A stretch of DNA of 64,000 nt from Treponema sp. Marseille-Q3903 (GTDB lineage: Bacteria; Spirochaetota; Spirochaetia; Treponematales; Treponemataceae). The stretch lies in the NCBI RefSeq assembly GCF_014334335.1, contig NZ_JACSEU010000001.1, positions 1,860,001 to 1,924,000 of the forward strand, written 5' to 3'. This document shows, in pieces, positions 1 to 9,613 of this stretch; position 1 is the stretch's first letter, and each line of letters opens with the position of its first letter. The position numbers and the translations under genes were made by a program. The notes under the pieces were generated by a model that had not been told where the DNA came from, searched no databases, and worked only from the letters and a program-made list of their open reading frames with translations.

Positions 1-1822
1 GTACAAAATCTTCGTTTATAACAAAACTGTTGTCTGTCAAATCTGTTGTGCTAAAAAACATCGAAGAGCAGTTGTAACCGTTCGCTGCAATCTGTCTAGT
101 TTCATAAGGATATCTTCTGATAAATTCTCCATTTACAGAAAAATTACCACGGACGTTGTATTTTTTTAAGGCAGATAAGATTTTTGGAAGTCCATCAGCG
201 TTATCATACAGGTCGAACACGAGCGCAACTTTCCCAGGACCGGCAGTTTTCCTTGTACTTTCTTTGAAAAAAGGAATTGTCACTGCACGCTTGCTCAAAT
301 AACGCGTATACAATGCGTTTTCATATTTTTTATTTTCTGTAGCGCCAATGAACACGCGGTATTTGCCATTCTGTTTTTTTTGCTGAAATGCGCCGCTTGT
401 ATTTTCAGCTGACCACGTCCCTGATTCAGTATTATACTTATAGAATTTTTTGTTTCCTGCATCTGCCAAAATTGAATAATCCAAATCATTCCAATAACCT
501 GTCTCTGCAGAAGAAATAGTAATTATCTCTGCACTGTCAGTGACGATGTTCCATCGGCGGATAGTTTTTTCACCACCTACATAAAGCAAAGTATCATCTA
601 CCCAAAGAGCAGATGTAACTTTTTCACCGGAAAGTTCAGCGATGCGTTTCCATGTATTTATATCATAAACATAAACTTTTTCGCCTGCAAAAAGCGCGAT
701 TTTTGTATTGTTTGGTGAGATAAAAGGTTTGCCTGAATCTGTGATTTCAAGGACATGCTGCGGAGCTGAACCGATTTTAAAAACGGAAGCTTTTTCAGCA
801 CTTCCATCATAGGGAAGTTTTTCTTGCCACAAAATCGGGCTGCCGGAGTTATCCCAGAAAACATAAGAAGCGGCGAGCGACGCAGAAGATTCTATATATG
901 GACGCGAATAGACAACATCCATGTAATCGTATGAAGCGTTCTGCACAGCAAGGTAAGTGAACAACCGCCCGTTTTGAGTGATTACAACTCTGCTGACATC
1001 ATGATTTGAAGAAACTTTATCTGTCTGGCTGTTGAACTGAAACGGAAGTCTTCCCATCGGAGTTCCGCGCCCTATGATTCCTGAATAAAGTCCAAGCGTA
1101 TACAATTCTTTTGCATTTATCTTATACAAAATATAATCATCTACGTAAGCAAGATATTTAGCGCTTGCCCAGTAAAGAGAATTTATTGTGCCGCGTCCGA
1201 TTTTTCTGTATTTTTCATCGATTTCAACACCGCGAAGAACAGCATCCGGATTGCAAAAATAAACAGTATTATCTTTTTCGTAAACTAAAATATTGCTATT
1301 CGGCGACCATTTTAAGGGGAGATTTTCGTATGTGTTCAAAACATTTTCTGCAATTATTTTGCGACGGCTTTTATCGGAATTTTCAAGTACAAGATTTCCT
1401 GAATACAGAGAAGTTTTATCGATATAGCAAAGATACTTTCCGTCGGGGCTTATGGAATAAGGGACAACCGAAAGCGTATTTTCAGGAAGCTCTGAAAAAG
1501 TTTCGATCCAGTTTAATATTCCTTTACGAGATTCATATCTTGCGATTCCATATCGGTTTCTAATCTGAAGGGTGTCTCCTCCATTTAAAAGTTCCATCTG
1601 TTCGGGATAGCACGTTATCACTTGTGGAGTTTTTTCGGGCTGCCCATCTTTCAGCTTTGCAAAAAAAAGCGATTTATATTGATTTGTGCCTGCCGCATCG
1701 TTTTTTACTGTAAAAATGACTTCATCGTTTAAGTTCAAATCCGGATTTTCAAAAGAAATTAAGGCATTTGCAGAAAAAACGAGCAAACTCGAAACTAAAA
1801 TAAATGCTGATATTTTTTTCAT
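1..1822 (-). CDS. Exported beta-propeller protein with degenerate polysaccharide deacetylase domain (C-terminus cut by window edge)
   Basis: The frame is open from the ATG at 1822 to the window edge (about 607 residues), so the 3' end lies outside. It begins with a signal peptide (MKKISAFILVSSLLVFSANA). The middle has repeated beta-propeller-like strands with motifs such as SPDGKYLCYID and WSPNSNILVYE. The last 65 or so residues look like the start of a NodB deacetylase fold (VALVFDLYDNADGLPKIL, then NFSVNGEFI). The usual TFDDG aspartates read FDLYDN and the expected GHEIGNH histidine region reads NGYNCSS, so the metal site seems lost and catalysis is doubtful. It ends the cluster of envelope genes running from 6823. 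Its start overlaps the next gene upstream by 4 bp, suggesting coupled translation. Confidence 0.75.
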   Translation of the reverse strand, partial: MKKISAFILVSSLLVFSANALISFENPDLNLNDEVIFTVKNDAAGTNQYKSLFFAKLKDGQPEKTPQVITCYPEQMELLNGGDTLQIRNRYGIARYESRKGILNWIETFSELPENTLSVVPYSISPDGKYLCYIDKTSLYSGNLVLENSDKSRRKIIAENVLNTYENLPLKWSPNSNILVYEKDNTVYFCNPDAVLRGVEIDEKYRKIGRGTINSLYWASAKYLAYVDDYILYKINAKELYTLGLYSGIIGRGTPMGRLPFQFNSQTDKVSSNHDVSRVVITQNGRLFTYLAVQNASYDYMDVVYSRPYIESSASLAASYVFWDNSGSPILWQEKLPYDGSAEKASVFKIGSAPQHVLEITDSGKPFISPNNTKIALFAGEKVYVYDINTWKRIAELSGEKVTSALWVDDTLLYVGGEKTIRRWNIVTDSAEIITISSAETGYWNDLDYSILADAGNKKFYKYNTESGTWSAENTSGAFQQKKQNGKYRVFIGATENKKYENALYTRYLSKRAVTIPFFKESTRKTAGPGKVALVFDLYDNADGLPKILSALKKYNVRGNFSVNGEFIRRYPYETRQIAANGYNCSSMFFSTTDLTDNSFVINEDFV

Positions 1823-2058
1823 CTATGCATCTCCACGCTTAAAACAAGTACAGAAAGTTCTTCTTCAAGGTTATCGAGCTGTTCTGACATTTGTTTTATT
1901 TGATTTGATTGTCTTTCGACAATCTTTGACTTATATTCCGCATATCTGAGCTGTTCAGCATGCTGCTTTTCTTCTTCAATACAAGAATATCCACACCAAG
2001 GGCAGTAATGAAACTCACTGTTTATCAATTTTCCGCATCCGCCGCAAATACTCATCAT
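1819..2058 (-). CDS. Small zinc-ribbon coiled-coil protein
   Basis: This 79-residue protein has two CxxC knuckles (CGGC near residue 5 and CPWC near residue 19) that form a double-zinc-ribbon-like N-terminus. A charged heptad-rich helix follows (about residues 27-75) and is probably a coiled coil. There is no signal peptide, so it should be cytoplasmic. It lies 7 bp after the LysM-M23 gene and overlaps the deacetylase-like gene by 4 bp (ATGA), so it belongs to the envelope operon. Function is unknown; such small ribbons often serve as protein-binding adaptors. Confidence 0.7.
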   Translation of the reverse strand: MMSICGGCGKLINSEFHYCPWCGYSCIEEEKQHAEQLRYAEYKSKIVERQSNQIKQMSEQLDNLEEELSVLVLSVEMHR

Positions 2059-2065
2059 ATTTTCC

Positions 2066-3289
2066 TTATTTCAAAACTGTCATAGGATTTATAAGTTGAC
2101 CTTTTTTATAAACAGTAAAATGAAGATGAGGGCCTGTTGAATAACCGGTTGAACCTACAAGACCTATCCTAGTTCCCTGACTGACCCACTGCCCTTTCAC
2201 AGCGATGATTTTTGACAAGTGAGCGTACAATGTCTGATACCCGTTTCCATGGTCGATGATGACGTAATTTCCATATACGCGGCTCACTCCCGTCGTTATA
2301 ACTTTTCCGCTCATCGCTGCAAGAACAGGAGTGCCAGACGGACACGCCATATCGACTCCTGTATGAAAAGATCTTACATTTGCAATCGGATCTATACGCC
2401 AGCCATAAGGAGAAGTCCATCGGAACTTTGATGCGACAGGAAGTTTAAAAATATCACCCATCGCATTTTTCAGTGCGCTCTGATCCATTCCAACGCCCGG
2501 CAAAAATAACTGCTGACCTTTTACAAGAATTTCAGATGAAATTTCATTAACATCGAGAAGGTCGCTTAATTTTATTTTGTACCTTGAAGCGATCGAATTC
2601 AGTGAATCTCCATTTTTTACAGTGTAGATGATTCCATCGATTGAAGGAATCTTCAACCGTTGTCCGGCAGCCAGTTGACGCACGTTTACAATATCGTTTA
2701 CAGAAATCAAAGTTGAAATATTTGTAAGCCCGAATTTTATCGCAATGCCGCCGATTGTGTCGCCTCTGAGAACTTTATAATTTTGATAAGAGACAGGCTG
2801 AGTAAATTTTTGTGCGGCAGAAGTGATATCGGAGTCGTTTATTTTTCCTGATTCATCGTAATCAACAATTCCTTCAAGTGCAAAAGATGACATAAGTTTA
2901 TTCAGGTTTTCGATATCGAGAGAATCGCCACTTTCAAGAGTCAGAGGCCCTGTATAATTTTTCTGATTGCTAACAAACAAAAAACCGCCTGTAAAAAACA
3001 AAAAGGTAGCGGCTGCTGCAATCAAAGAAAACAATATCGATTTTGAGTTAGAAAAAATAAATTCCTCTGCAGCTGAAACAGCCGAACCTACAGCTTTCAG
3101 ACAATTTTTTAGAGAAAAAGGACGTTTTATTTTCTGTGCCTTGAAAATTTTTAATTCGGTTGAGTAGTCAGGCGATACAATCGACACAGATTTTGTACGT
3201 TCTCTTTTTGGAATACGCTCAAAAACCGGCAAACTAAATCCGACCTTTCTGCCCGGAGCATTGCCTTGCACATAACTTATTATTTCCAT
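2066..3289 (-). CDS. LysM-M23 peptidoglycan hydrolase, membrane-anchored
   Basis: The 407-residue protein has a cytoplasmic N-terminus, one membrane segment (about residues 84-108), two LysM modules (YKVLRGDTIGGIA at about 170 and YTVKNGDSLNSIA at about 220) and a C-terminal M23 domain. All M23 zinc and catalytic motifs are intact: HTGVD, the YAHL histidine and HLHF. It should be a periplasmic metallo-endopeptidase that cuts peptidoglycan cross-links, or an NlpD/EnvC-type activator. Its operon partners are a PBP and a DUF115 protein, fitting a role in wall growth or division. It should not be confused with the island M23 tips, which use a different H-x(9-10)-D spacing. Confidence 0.9.
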   Translation of the reverse strand: MEIISYVQGNAPGRKVGFSLPVFERIPKRERTKSVSIVSPDYSTELKIFKAQKIKRPFSLKNCLKAVGSAVSAAEEFIFSNSKSILFSLIAAAATFLFFTGGFLFVSNQKNYTGPLTLESGDSLDIENLNKLMSSFALEGIVDYDESGKINDSDITSAAQKFTQPVSYQNYKVLRGDTIGGIAIKFGLTNISTLISVNDIVNVRQLAAGQRLKIPSIDGIIYTVKNGDSLNSIASRYKIKLSDLLDVNEISSEILVKGQQLFLPGVGMDQSALKNAMGDIFKLPVASKFRWTSPYGWRIDPIANVRSFHTGVDMACPSGTPVLAAMSGKVITTGVSRVYGNYVIIDHGNGYQTLYAHLSKIIAVKGQWVSQGTRIGLVGSTGYSTGPHLHFTVYKKGQLINPMTVLK

Positions 3290-3321
3290 GCTTAAAATAT
3301 CGGAAATATTTTAATCGCTGT

Positions 3322-4935
3322 TTAGAAATATTCTCTCAAAAAGGGAAACAAACTCAAAAAATCAGATGAAGGAAAATTGTTTTTCATTCGCACAAGTTCT
3401 TCACGCTCGGCGGTGCTCAACACAGATCGAATTTCAAAAACTTTTTCCATAAAATTTTCTTTTTGAACAGTGATTTCAGGGTAAGCTAGCAGCTCACTGA
3501 GTTGTGCGCTTTGAATGCCGGTTATTTTTAAACTTTGAGTACAAAGCGTATAAGTTTTTGTTTTCGGACAGGATGCAAGCCTCGATTCAAACCACCACGC
3601 AAACATTTTCATTCTGCTGTCTGTCAAAACGCTGTTATTTTCGTAATCAAAGCCGTATATTCCGTTTGCATTAAAAATCGACTCCGCCGTATATTTGTCG
3701 GCAGCTGTAATTCTGTCAGAAACTGTGTGATAAGTTTGTTCGGCAGAGCTTCCTTTTATGTGAGTCTGATTTCCGGGAAACGCAAAATCAAGCCCCGCGA
3801 TAAAAACTTTTTCAGCACCGCAAAAATTAGCAAAATTCCATGCAGAAGATGATACAGAACCGCCAGCTCCAAGGTCTCCTTGCAGGAGATTGAAGTGATT
3901 TTCAAAATACTGTCCAACAGGAAACTGAGAAGAACACAAAAGGATTTTTCCGCAGTCAAAACGAAACACTGAAGGATATGCAGAAATTTCAGTAATCAGG
4001 ACGCTTTTTGGAGAATGAAGAGCTGAGATGTGACGATATGCCCAAAATTGCGGGTCGGTAAGTATTATAAAATCAGGCTGGACACCTTCTCTTAAAAGCA
4101 CGTGCAACGAAGTTTCCACTGTTATAATTATGCAGCGTTTTTTTATCTCCTTAAGATGCGGAGCAACATGCTCAAGAGTCGGACCGGCTCCTGCAATAAA
4201 AAAAGGAAGCGAATTGCCATAGTAGCTTTTATCTTCAATTATTTTTGAAATTCCGGAAATTGCGCCGCACTCTGCAATCCGATTGAGATTTTCGAGGCTG
4301 TTTCGACACCATCTTTTTCCAAACTTTTTAAGTGTCGCAGCATTTATTTCGTTTTTGCGCTGATTTCGCTTTATGATTTTTTTTACAGTATCAAAATAAC
4401 TCGCCGCATGAGCCTGAAACGCCGGAATATCAAAAAAATATGAATCGGAAACGCCAGACTTTTCTATGTTTATAGTTTTGTTATCTTCAATAAGATGTAA
4501 AACAGATTCTGCCGGCGCACCGACAGCAATCACAAGATTTTGCAGTTTAAACACAGGTGACCAGTCAAGAAGTTTTAAAGCGGCAAAAAAACGAGCTGTG
4601 TCCGGTTCTATTAAAACAAGTTTCCGGTTTTTTGCAGATTTAGCCCACGCTACTACATGATAGCCGAGCCCGAACCCATAAAAAACCGTACATGACTTTT
4701 CAAAAGCGTCAGGAATACATGCAGCCAAAACAGCTTCCCGTTCAGGATTGTACGCACTGTGCAGATGAAGTCCTGAAGATATCTCTGTAGCAGTCAGCTG
4801 ACCGTTTCTTGCAGTTGTAATATTCCAGAAAGCGGCGGGCTGTATATCATTTTCGTTTATCTGACCGAGCATTTTTGAAAGTTCCGGGAACTTTTTTTGA
4901 AACAGCGAATAATTTTTATTCCAGATTGAGTTCAA
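3322..4935 (-). CDS. Maf/DUF115 (MptE-like) motility accessory protein
   Basis: This 537-residue soluble protein matches the 6-hydroxymethylpterin pyrophosphokinase MptE-like / DUF115 family. Recognisable pieces are FYGFGLGYHV near residue 90, FFIAGAGPTLEHV near 247 (Rossmann-like glycine turn) and VQPDFIILTDPQFW near 285. In flagellated bacteria relatives (Maf proteins) help modify flagellin with nonulosonic acids, and spirochaetes carry several copies. It starts 20 bp inside the upstream PBP gene. Its exact substrate cannot be read from sequence. Confidence 0.75.
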   Translation of the reverse strand: MNSIWNKNYSLFQKKFPELSKMLGQINENDIQPAAFWNITTARNGQLTATEISSGLHLHSAYNPEREAVLAACIPDAFEKSCTVFYGFGLGYHVVAWAKSAKNRKLVLIEPDTARFFAALKLLDWSPVFKLQNLVIAVGAPAESVLHLIEDNKTINIEKSGVSDSYFFDIPAFQAHAASYFDTVKKIIKRNQRKNEINAATLKKFGKRWCRNSLENLNRIAECGAISGISKIIEDKSYYGNSLPFFIAGAGPTLEHVAPHLKEIKKRCIIITVETSLHVLLREGVQPDFIILTDPQFWAYRHISALHSPKSVLITEISAYPSVFRFDCGKILLCSSQFPVGQYFENHFNLLQGDLGAGGSVSSSAWNFANFCGAEKVFIAGLDFAFPGNQTHIKGSSAEQTYHTVSDRITAADKYTAESIFNANGIYGFDYENNSVLTDSRMKMFAWWFESRLASCPKTKTYTLCTQSLKITGIQSAQLSELLAYPEITVQKENFMEKVFEIRSVLSTAEREELVRMKNNFPSSDFLSLFPFLREYF

Positions 4936-6823
4936 TTACCATATTCTCCGTAAGAGGCGTCCCGGGCTTTGGATTTTGACTTGTAACCCAGCCGCTGCCA
5001 TTTATGTTCAACTTTATATCTGAACGGTCTATGAGAGGAAGCAATTCTTTTTTTGATTTCCCTAAAAAGTTCGGAACAGTTTTTCCTATTTTTATAGCTT
5101 TTGAAGAATTGATAGTAATCTTCCCATCGTGCTCAAGAGAAGCGGCATCTCCACGGCTCATTCCAAGATGGTCGATTATTACAGAAGCTGCTTCACCGAT
5201 AACAGGAGCAACGATTCTGCCTCCATAAGTTTCCCCTTTCGCTTTTTCAACAACAATATACAAAACTATCTGAGGGTCATCGACAGGAAAAATTGCAATA
5301 CAGCTAGAAAGAAAATCAGTATCGCTGTACCCGCCGTGCTCTTTATCAGCCATCTGAGCAGTTCCTGTTTTGACCCCTATATCTACATCGCGAAGATTTG
5401 CACGAGAACCTGTTCCACTTTTTGCAGTTGTTTCCATGCAGCTCAAAACATATCGTGCGGTATCCTTTGAAAAAACTCTGCTTCTATATTGCGGTTGATG
5501 GTCATAAAAAACAGAACCGTCTTTGTTTGTAATTTTTTTGATAAATGTAAGCTGAACAGGAACACCTCCGTTTCCGATTGCTGTAGACGCTTCTACCATT
5601 TGGAGAGCCGAAACGCTTATCTCCTGCCCGATTGCGATAGTAGGTTTTGAGCGCGCAGACCATGTGCTGCCTGAAGGATCTTTTACAATGCCTGTTGTCT
5701 CTCCGGGAAGTTCGACGCCGGTTTTGCTTCCAAAACCAAGCTGACGGATCCTTGCAATAAATCGATATTCATCGATTCTGTCACTTATCTGCCCGATAGT
5801 GTCATTGCATGAAAAACGAAGTCCATCTTTTGCAGTACAATAACCGTGATGTCCAAGGCATTTTATACGAACAGTTTCGCTGCCGGGAATGCGATGTTCA
5901 TACATCCCGTTGCAATAAAAACGGTCATTTTGGGAAATTCCGTGCTCATCGTAAACAATGCCAACCGTAAAAATCTTAAACACGGAACCCGGTTCGTAAG
6001 CAGTCATCGCAGGCAAATCTATCTTTGCATTCGCCGGCGCAATTCCATATTCATTTAAATCTGCCGACGGAAGGCTTATATATGAAAGAATCTCTCCTGT
6101 CCGACAATCGGCGGCGACAAGCATCATGCATTCAGCCTGAGTTTTTTCCATAGTATCCTGAGCGATCTGTTCAAGTTTGTACTGAAGAGTTGCATCTATT
6201 GTGAGATAGACGTTCCGACCTTGAGGATGTTCTTGAGACGCTTCATTTCTGTCAATCTTATCAATCTCCGGCTGAAGTATAGACTGTTGAGAAAATTCAA
6301 TTCCGGCGAGTCCTTTTCCATCATCTCCCATATAACCGATGAGCTGCGAAGCGAGTTTGTGATTCGGATAATTTCTTCCGGGAATCTTTTCATAACTTAC
6401 AAAATTATAACCTTTTGAATCTGTCATTTTTTTTATAGATTCATAATAAGTCTGTTCAACTTTTTTCTTAAGATAAACAAAAGAGCGCGACGAGTTCAGC
6501 AATTTTATGACATCGCCTTCTTCCATATCGAGAAGAGGAGCGATATCTTTGGCAAACTGAAGCTTTAATTTTTCATTGTCTCGAATATTTTTTATTGAAA
6601 CGCCGATGTGGTAAAAATTTGTCTGAACAGCGAGCGGAAATCCTGAGCGGTCGACAATTGAACCGCGCTCAACTGTAGGTTTATTTTGCGAAACAGGTGC
6701 GACAGGCTGAACGGCAAGTTTTCCGTAAACAACAAAAAGCGCTATTAAAGCGATTCCACAGCAAGCGAAAAAAAATATTATGCGTTTTTGTCTGAAAAAA
6801 TTATTCAATTTAATCAATTCCAC
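4916..6823 (-). CDS. Penicillin-binding protein, FtsI/PBP2-like transpeptidase with PASTA domain
   Basis: This 635-residue class B PBP has an N-terminal membrane anchor (about residues 14-34) and a dimerisation domain starting at VERGSIVDRSG. The transpeptidase domain has the catalytic SVFK (Ser280, Lys283), SCN (338-340) and KTGT (485-488) motifs. A single C-terminal PASTA repeat starts near residue 575. It cross-links septal peptidoglycan in the periplasm. It heads the minus-strand envelope cluster. ftsI is the likely identity but the divisome partners are not in view, so no symbol is assigned. Confidence 0.88.
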   Translation of the reverse strand: MELIKLNNFFRQKRIIFFFACCGIALIALFVVYGKLAVQPVAPVSQNKPTVERGSIVDRSGFPLAVQTNFYHIGVSIKNIRDNEKLKLQFAKDIAPLLDMEEGDVIKLLNSSRSFVYLKKKVEQTYYESIKKMTDSKGYNFVSYEKIPGRNYPNHKLASQLIGYMGDDGKGLAGIEFSQQSILQPEIDKIDRNEASQEHPQGRNVYLTIDATLQYKLEQIAQDTMEKTQAECMMLVAADCRTGEILSYISLPSADLNEYGIAPANAKIDLPAMTAYEPGSVFKIFTVGIVYDEHGISQNDRFYCNGMYEHRIPGSETVRIKCLGHHGYCTAKDGLRFSCNDTIGQISDRIDEYRFIARIRQLGFGSKTGVELPGETTGIVKDPSGSTWSARSKPTIAIGQEISVSALQMVEASTAIGNGGVPVQLTFIKKITNKDGSVFYDHQPQYRSRVFSKDTARYVLSCMETTAKSGTGSRANLRDVDIGVKTGTAQMADKEHGGYSDTDFLSSCIAIFPVDDPQIVLYIVVEKAKGETYGGRIVAPVIGEAASVIIDHLGMSRGDAASLEHDGKITINSSKAIKIGKTVPNFLGKSKKELLPLIDRSDIKLNINGSGWVTSQNPKPGTPLTENMVIELNLE

Positions 6824-6900
6824 CCATTACAAATATACAGTCAAATCGCTAAAATATCTACTATCAGAGATTTTAAGAGATGTTCTTGCTGGAGGCAGAT

Positions 6901-7770
6901 ATGCACATAGGTTATCACGAATCTACATCTAACGGATTTTTGGCGCTCGGGGAAGAAGCTGTCAGCGTCGGCGGCGATACATTTGCTTTTTTTACAAGAA
7001 ATCCGCGCGGCGGAAAGGCAAAAGAAATAGAAAAAGATGACGCTGATAAACTCGTCGCATTCATGAAAAAACACAATTTTGCTCCTCCTGTTGCACATGC
7101 CCCGTACACAATGAATCCGTGTTCTGCCGATGAAGGTCTGCGTCAATATGCTTACGAAATGATGGTAGATGATTTTGCACGGCTCGAATATACACCTGGC
7201 AGTTTGTACAATTTTCATCCCGGTTCACACACAGGACAAGGCTCTGATGTCGGAATCGATTTGACATCTTCAATGATTGCAAATGTATTCAATACAGTTA
7301 TCGGTAGGTCCGGAACCGAAAAAAAAGCTTGTTCTACGACACTTTTGATTGAAACGATGGCAGGCAAAGGTTCTGAAATCGGGCGCACATTTGAGGAAGT
7401 AAAACAGCTAATAGAGCTGACAGAAGAAAAATATGGAGAATCGCTTGCCGATAAGCTTGGCGTTTGCATGGACACGTGCCATATTTGGGACGGCGGCTAC
7501 GACATCGTTCACAATTTAGACGATGTCATCGCAAAGTTCGATAAAGTTATCGGGTTAGGACGCCTTCACGCAATCCATCTAAATGATAGCATGAACGATT
7601 TAGGCTCACATAAAGACAGACACGAAAAAATCGGTAAAGGTTATATAGGGCTTGAAGCGCTTGTGAGAGTTACAAAGCATCCGGCTCTAAAAGATTTGCC
7701 GTTTATCCTAGAAACGCCGAATCAACACGAAGGATACAAAGCCGAAATTGAGCTTTTGAAAAACAGTTAA
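6901..7770 (+). CDS. nfo: Endonuclease IV (AP endonuclease)
   Basis: The TIM-barrel AP endonuclease has its trinuclear zinc ligands visible: LLIETMAGKG, GVCMDTCHIWDGGYD, HLNDSMNDLGSHKDRHEKIG and FILETPN. It cleaves the backbone 5' to abasic sites in base excision repair. An upstream in-frame ATG exists at 6880, but GGAGG at 6892-6896 sits 4-5 bp before the ATG at 6901, and MHIGYHES matches the usual family start, so 6901 is chosen. It is transcribed divergently from the PBP cluster and ends at a hairpin terminator. Confidence 0.9.
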   Translation: MHIGYHESTSNGFLALGEEAVSVGGDTFAFFTRNPRGGKAKEIEKDDADKLVAFMKKHNFAPPVAHAPYTMNPCSADEGLRQYAYEMMVDDFARLEYTPGSLYNFHPGSHTGQGSDVGIDLTSSMIANVFNTVIGRSGTEKKACSTTLLIETMAGKGSEIGRTFEEVKQLIELTEEKYGESLADKLGVCMDTCHIWDGGYDIVHNLDDVIAKFDKVIGLGRLHAIHLNDSMNDLGSHKDRHEKIGKGYIGLEALVRVTKHPALKDLPFILETPNQHEGYKAEIELLKNS

Positions 7771-7778
7771 AATTAAAC

Positions 7779-7836
7779 GCCCGAAAATTAAAGTTTCATA
7801 CAAGAATTGTACGCTCCAACTTTCGGGCATTTTTAT
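7779..7836 (+). terminator. Rho-independent-type terminator after nfo
   Basis: GCCCGAAA (7779-7786) is inverted at TTTCGGGC (7821-7828) and followed by ATTTTTATTT. The long loop holds AAAGTT/AACTTT, which can extend the stem. It lies between the convergent nfo and fabZ genes and could serve both strands. Confidence 0.6.
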
Positions 7837-7881
7837 TTACACAAAAAATAAACGCAAAAAATCAAATTGCAGCAAAACAAA

Positions 7882-8313
7882 TTATTTTGCAGAACCTACA
7901 AGGCACATCCACTCTGCTTCGGCACACAATGAATCGCCAACGTACAGCTTGCCGCATTGTTTTATCATCTTTGGACTGTTCCGCAAAAACTCAATTTCCA
8001 TTCGAGCTTTATCGCCAGGACGAACTTGATTTCTGAACTTTACTTTGTCCATAGTCGCAAAGAAAAACAATCCGTCAGAGGGAACAATGTTCAGATAGCG
8101 GAGAGCCGCTCCACCAGCCTGAGCCATCGTTTCACAGAGAATTACTCCGGGAACAACAGGATATTCCGGGAAGTGCCCTTTAAAGAAAAATTCATTTTCC
8201 GTAAAAGTATGCTCGCAGACACAGCCTTTTTCGTCAGCGGAGATTATTTCATCTACGAATAAAAAAGGCTCGCGGTGCGGCAGCAGTGATTTTATATCAG
8301 TTGTAAGTCCCAT
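7882..8313 (-). CDS. fabZ: 3-hydroxyacyl-ACP dehydratase FabZ
   Basis: The 143-residue hot-dog-fold dehydratase has the catalytic histidine in GHFPEYPVVPGV and the catalytic glutamate in LCETMAQAGG. It removes water from 3-hydroxyacyl-ACP in fatty acid elongation. It is the last gene of the fabD-fabF-fabZ set, 2 bp after fabF. One alternative is a thioesterase-like paralogue, but context favours FabZ. Confidence 0.9.
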   Translation of the reverse strand: MGLTTDIKSLLPHREPFLFVDEIISADEKGCVCEHTFTENEFFFKGHFPEYPVVPGVILCETMAQAGGAALRYLNIVPSDGLFFFATMDKVKFRNQVRPGDKARMEIEFLRNSPKMIKQCGKLYVGDSLCAEAEWMCLVGSAK

Positions 8314-8315
8314 GA

Positions 8316-9572
8316 TTAGTCCTTAACCTTTTTAACGATGATTGCACCGTTGTGACCGCCAAATCCGAATGTTGCAGACATTGCAGCATCTATATTCATC
8401 TCAATACCTTTATTTGGAACGTAGTCTAGGTCACAGCCGCCTTCTACATCCTGTTCATCGAGGTTTTTTGTGCATGGAACAAAACTGTCTTCTATTGCTT
8501 TAACACAAATCATAGCTTCGATGGCACCTGTAGCACCAAGACAATGTCCGTGCATAGATTTTGTAGAAGAAATCTTGAGTTTGCGTGCGTTTTCTTCCCC
8601 AAATGCGATTTTAATCATGTGAGTTTCAGATGAGTCGTTTTTGTGCGTAGATGTTCCGTGAGCATTGTAATACTGAATCTCAGATGGATTCATTCCCGCA
8701 TCTTTCATAGCACGTATCATACATTTTGAACCGCAAATTCCGTCCGGGTTTGGAGCTGTGAGGTGGAAACCGTCACAAGAAGCACCATAACCTGCAACTT
8801 CAGCGTAAATCTTTGCGCCGCGAGCTTTAGCGTGTTCATATTCTTCGAACATCATGATACAAGATCCTTCTCCCATCACAAAACCATTGCGGTTCTTATC
8901 AAACGGGCGGGAAGCTTTTGTCGGATCGTCATCAAAGCCTGTTGAAAGTGCGTGCAATACCTCAAAAGCAACAATACCAAATTGACAGATTGTAGCTTCT
9001 GCGCCACCTGTCAAACAGCAGTCGAGGCGTCCAGAGCGAACCATATCGAATGCATCTCCCATGGCATCTGTACCGGAAGCGCAAGCAGTAGCGACAGACT
9101 GAACAGGTCCGTGGCAGCCAAAGTTTATAGCGATGTTTCCACCAACTTCGTTTGGAATAAGCTGTGGAATAGCCATAGGATTTGTTTTTACAAATCCCAT
9201 TTTCTGTAGAGAAAGCACAGAAGATTCCGTAATTTCAAGACCGCCGATTCCAACACCAAGTATTATTCCGGTTTCGTCGAGAACTTCTGAATTTCCGAGC
9301 AATCCTGCATCTTCGAGGCACATCTTTGCAGCAGCAACGCCAAACTGAGTAAAGCGAGCCATTTTCCTTGCGTCTTTAGAATCCATATAAAGAGATGGAT
9401 CAAAGTTCTTTACTTCAGCAGCGTAGTGAACTTTGTTGATTGAAGAATCAAACTGTGTGATTGGGGCAATTCCACTTTTTGCAGCTTTAATTCCTGCCCA
9501 TGTATCTTCTACAGTATTTCCAAGAGGAGTAACCGCTCCCATTCCAGTGATAACAACACGTCTGTTTGCCAT
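8316..9572 (-). CDS. fabF: Beta-ketoacyl-ACP synthase II
   Basis: The 418-residue condensing enzyme starts VVITGMGAVTPLGNTVEDTW, typical of KAS II. The catalytic Cys sits in VATACASGTDAMGD and the two histidines in HGTSTHKND and KSMHGHCLGATGAIE. It elongates acyl-ACP with malonyl-ACP in the cytoplasm. It is 41 bp downstream of fabD and almost touches fabZ. Confidence 0.95.
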   Translation of the reverse strand: MANRRVVITGMGAVTPLGNTVEDTWAGIKAAKSGIAPITQFDSSINKVHYAAEVKNFDPSLYMDSKDARKMARFTQFGVAAAKMCLEDAGLLGNSEVLDETGIILGVGIGGLEITESSVLSLQKMGFVKTNPMAIPQLIPNEVGGNIAINFGCHGPVQSVATACASGTDAMGDAFDMVRSGRLDCCLTGGAEATICQFGIVAFEVLHALSTGFDDDPTKASRPFDKNRNGFVMGEGSCIMMFEEYEHAKARGAKIYAEVAGYGASCDGFHLTAPNPDGICGSKCMIRAMKDAGMNPSEIQYYNAHGTSTHKNDSSETHMIKIAFGEENARKLKISSTKSMHGHCLGATGAIEAMICVKAIEDSFVPCTKNLDEQDVEGGCDLDYVPNKGIEMNIDAAMSATFGFGGHNGAIIVKKVKD

Positions 9573-9613
9573 AATTAAGTTTCCTTCTCTAATTTAATTT
9601 TACAGGATTTATC

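Noticed and set aside
6880-6900. N-terminal extension of endonuclease IV from the ATG at 6880
   Set aside because: The Shine-Dalgarno lies inside this stretch and the family starts at the later ATG.
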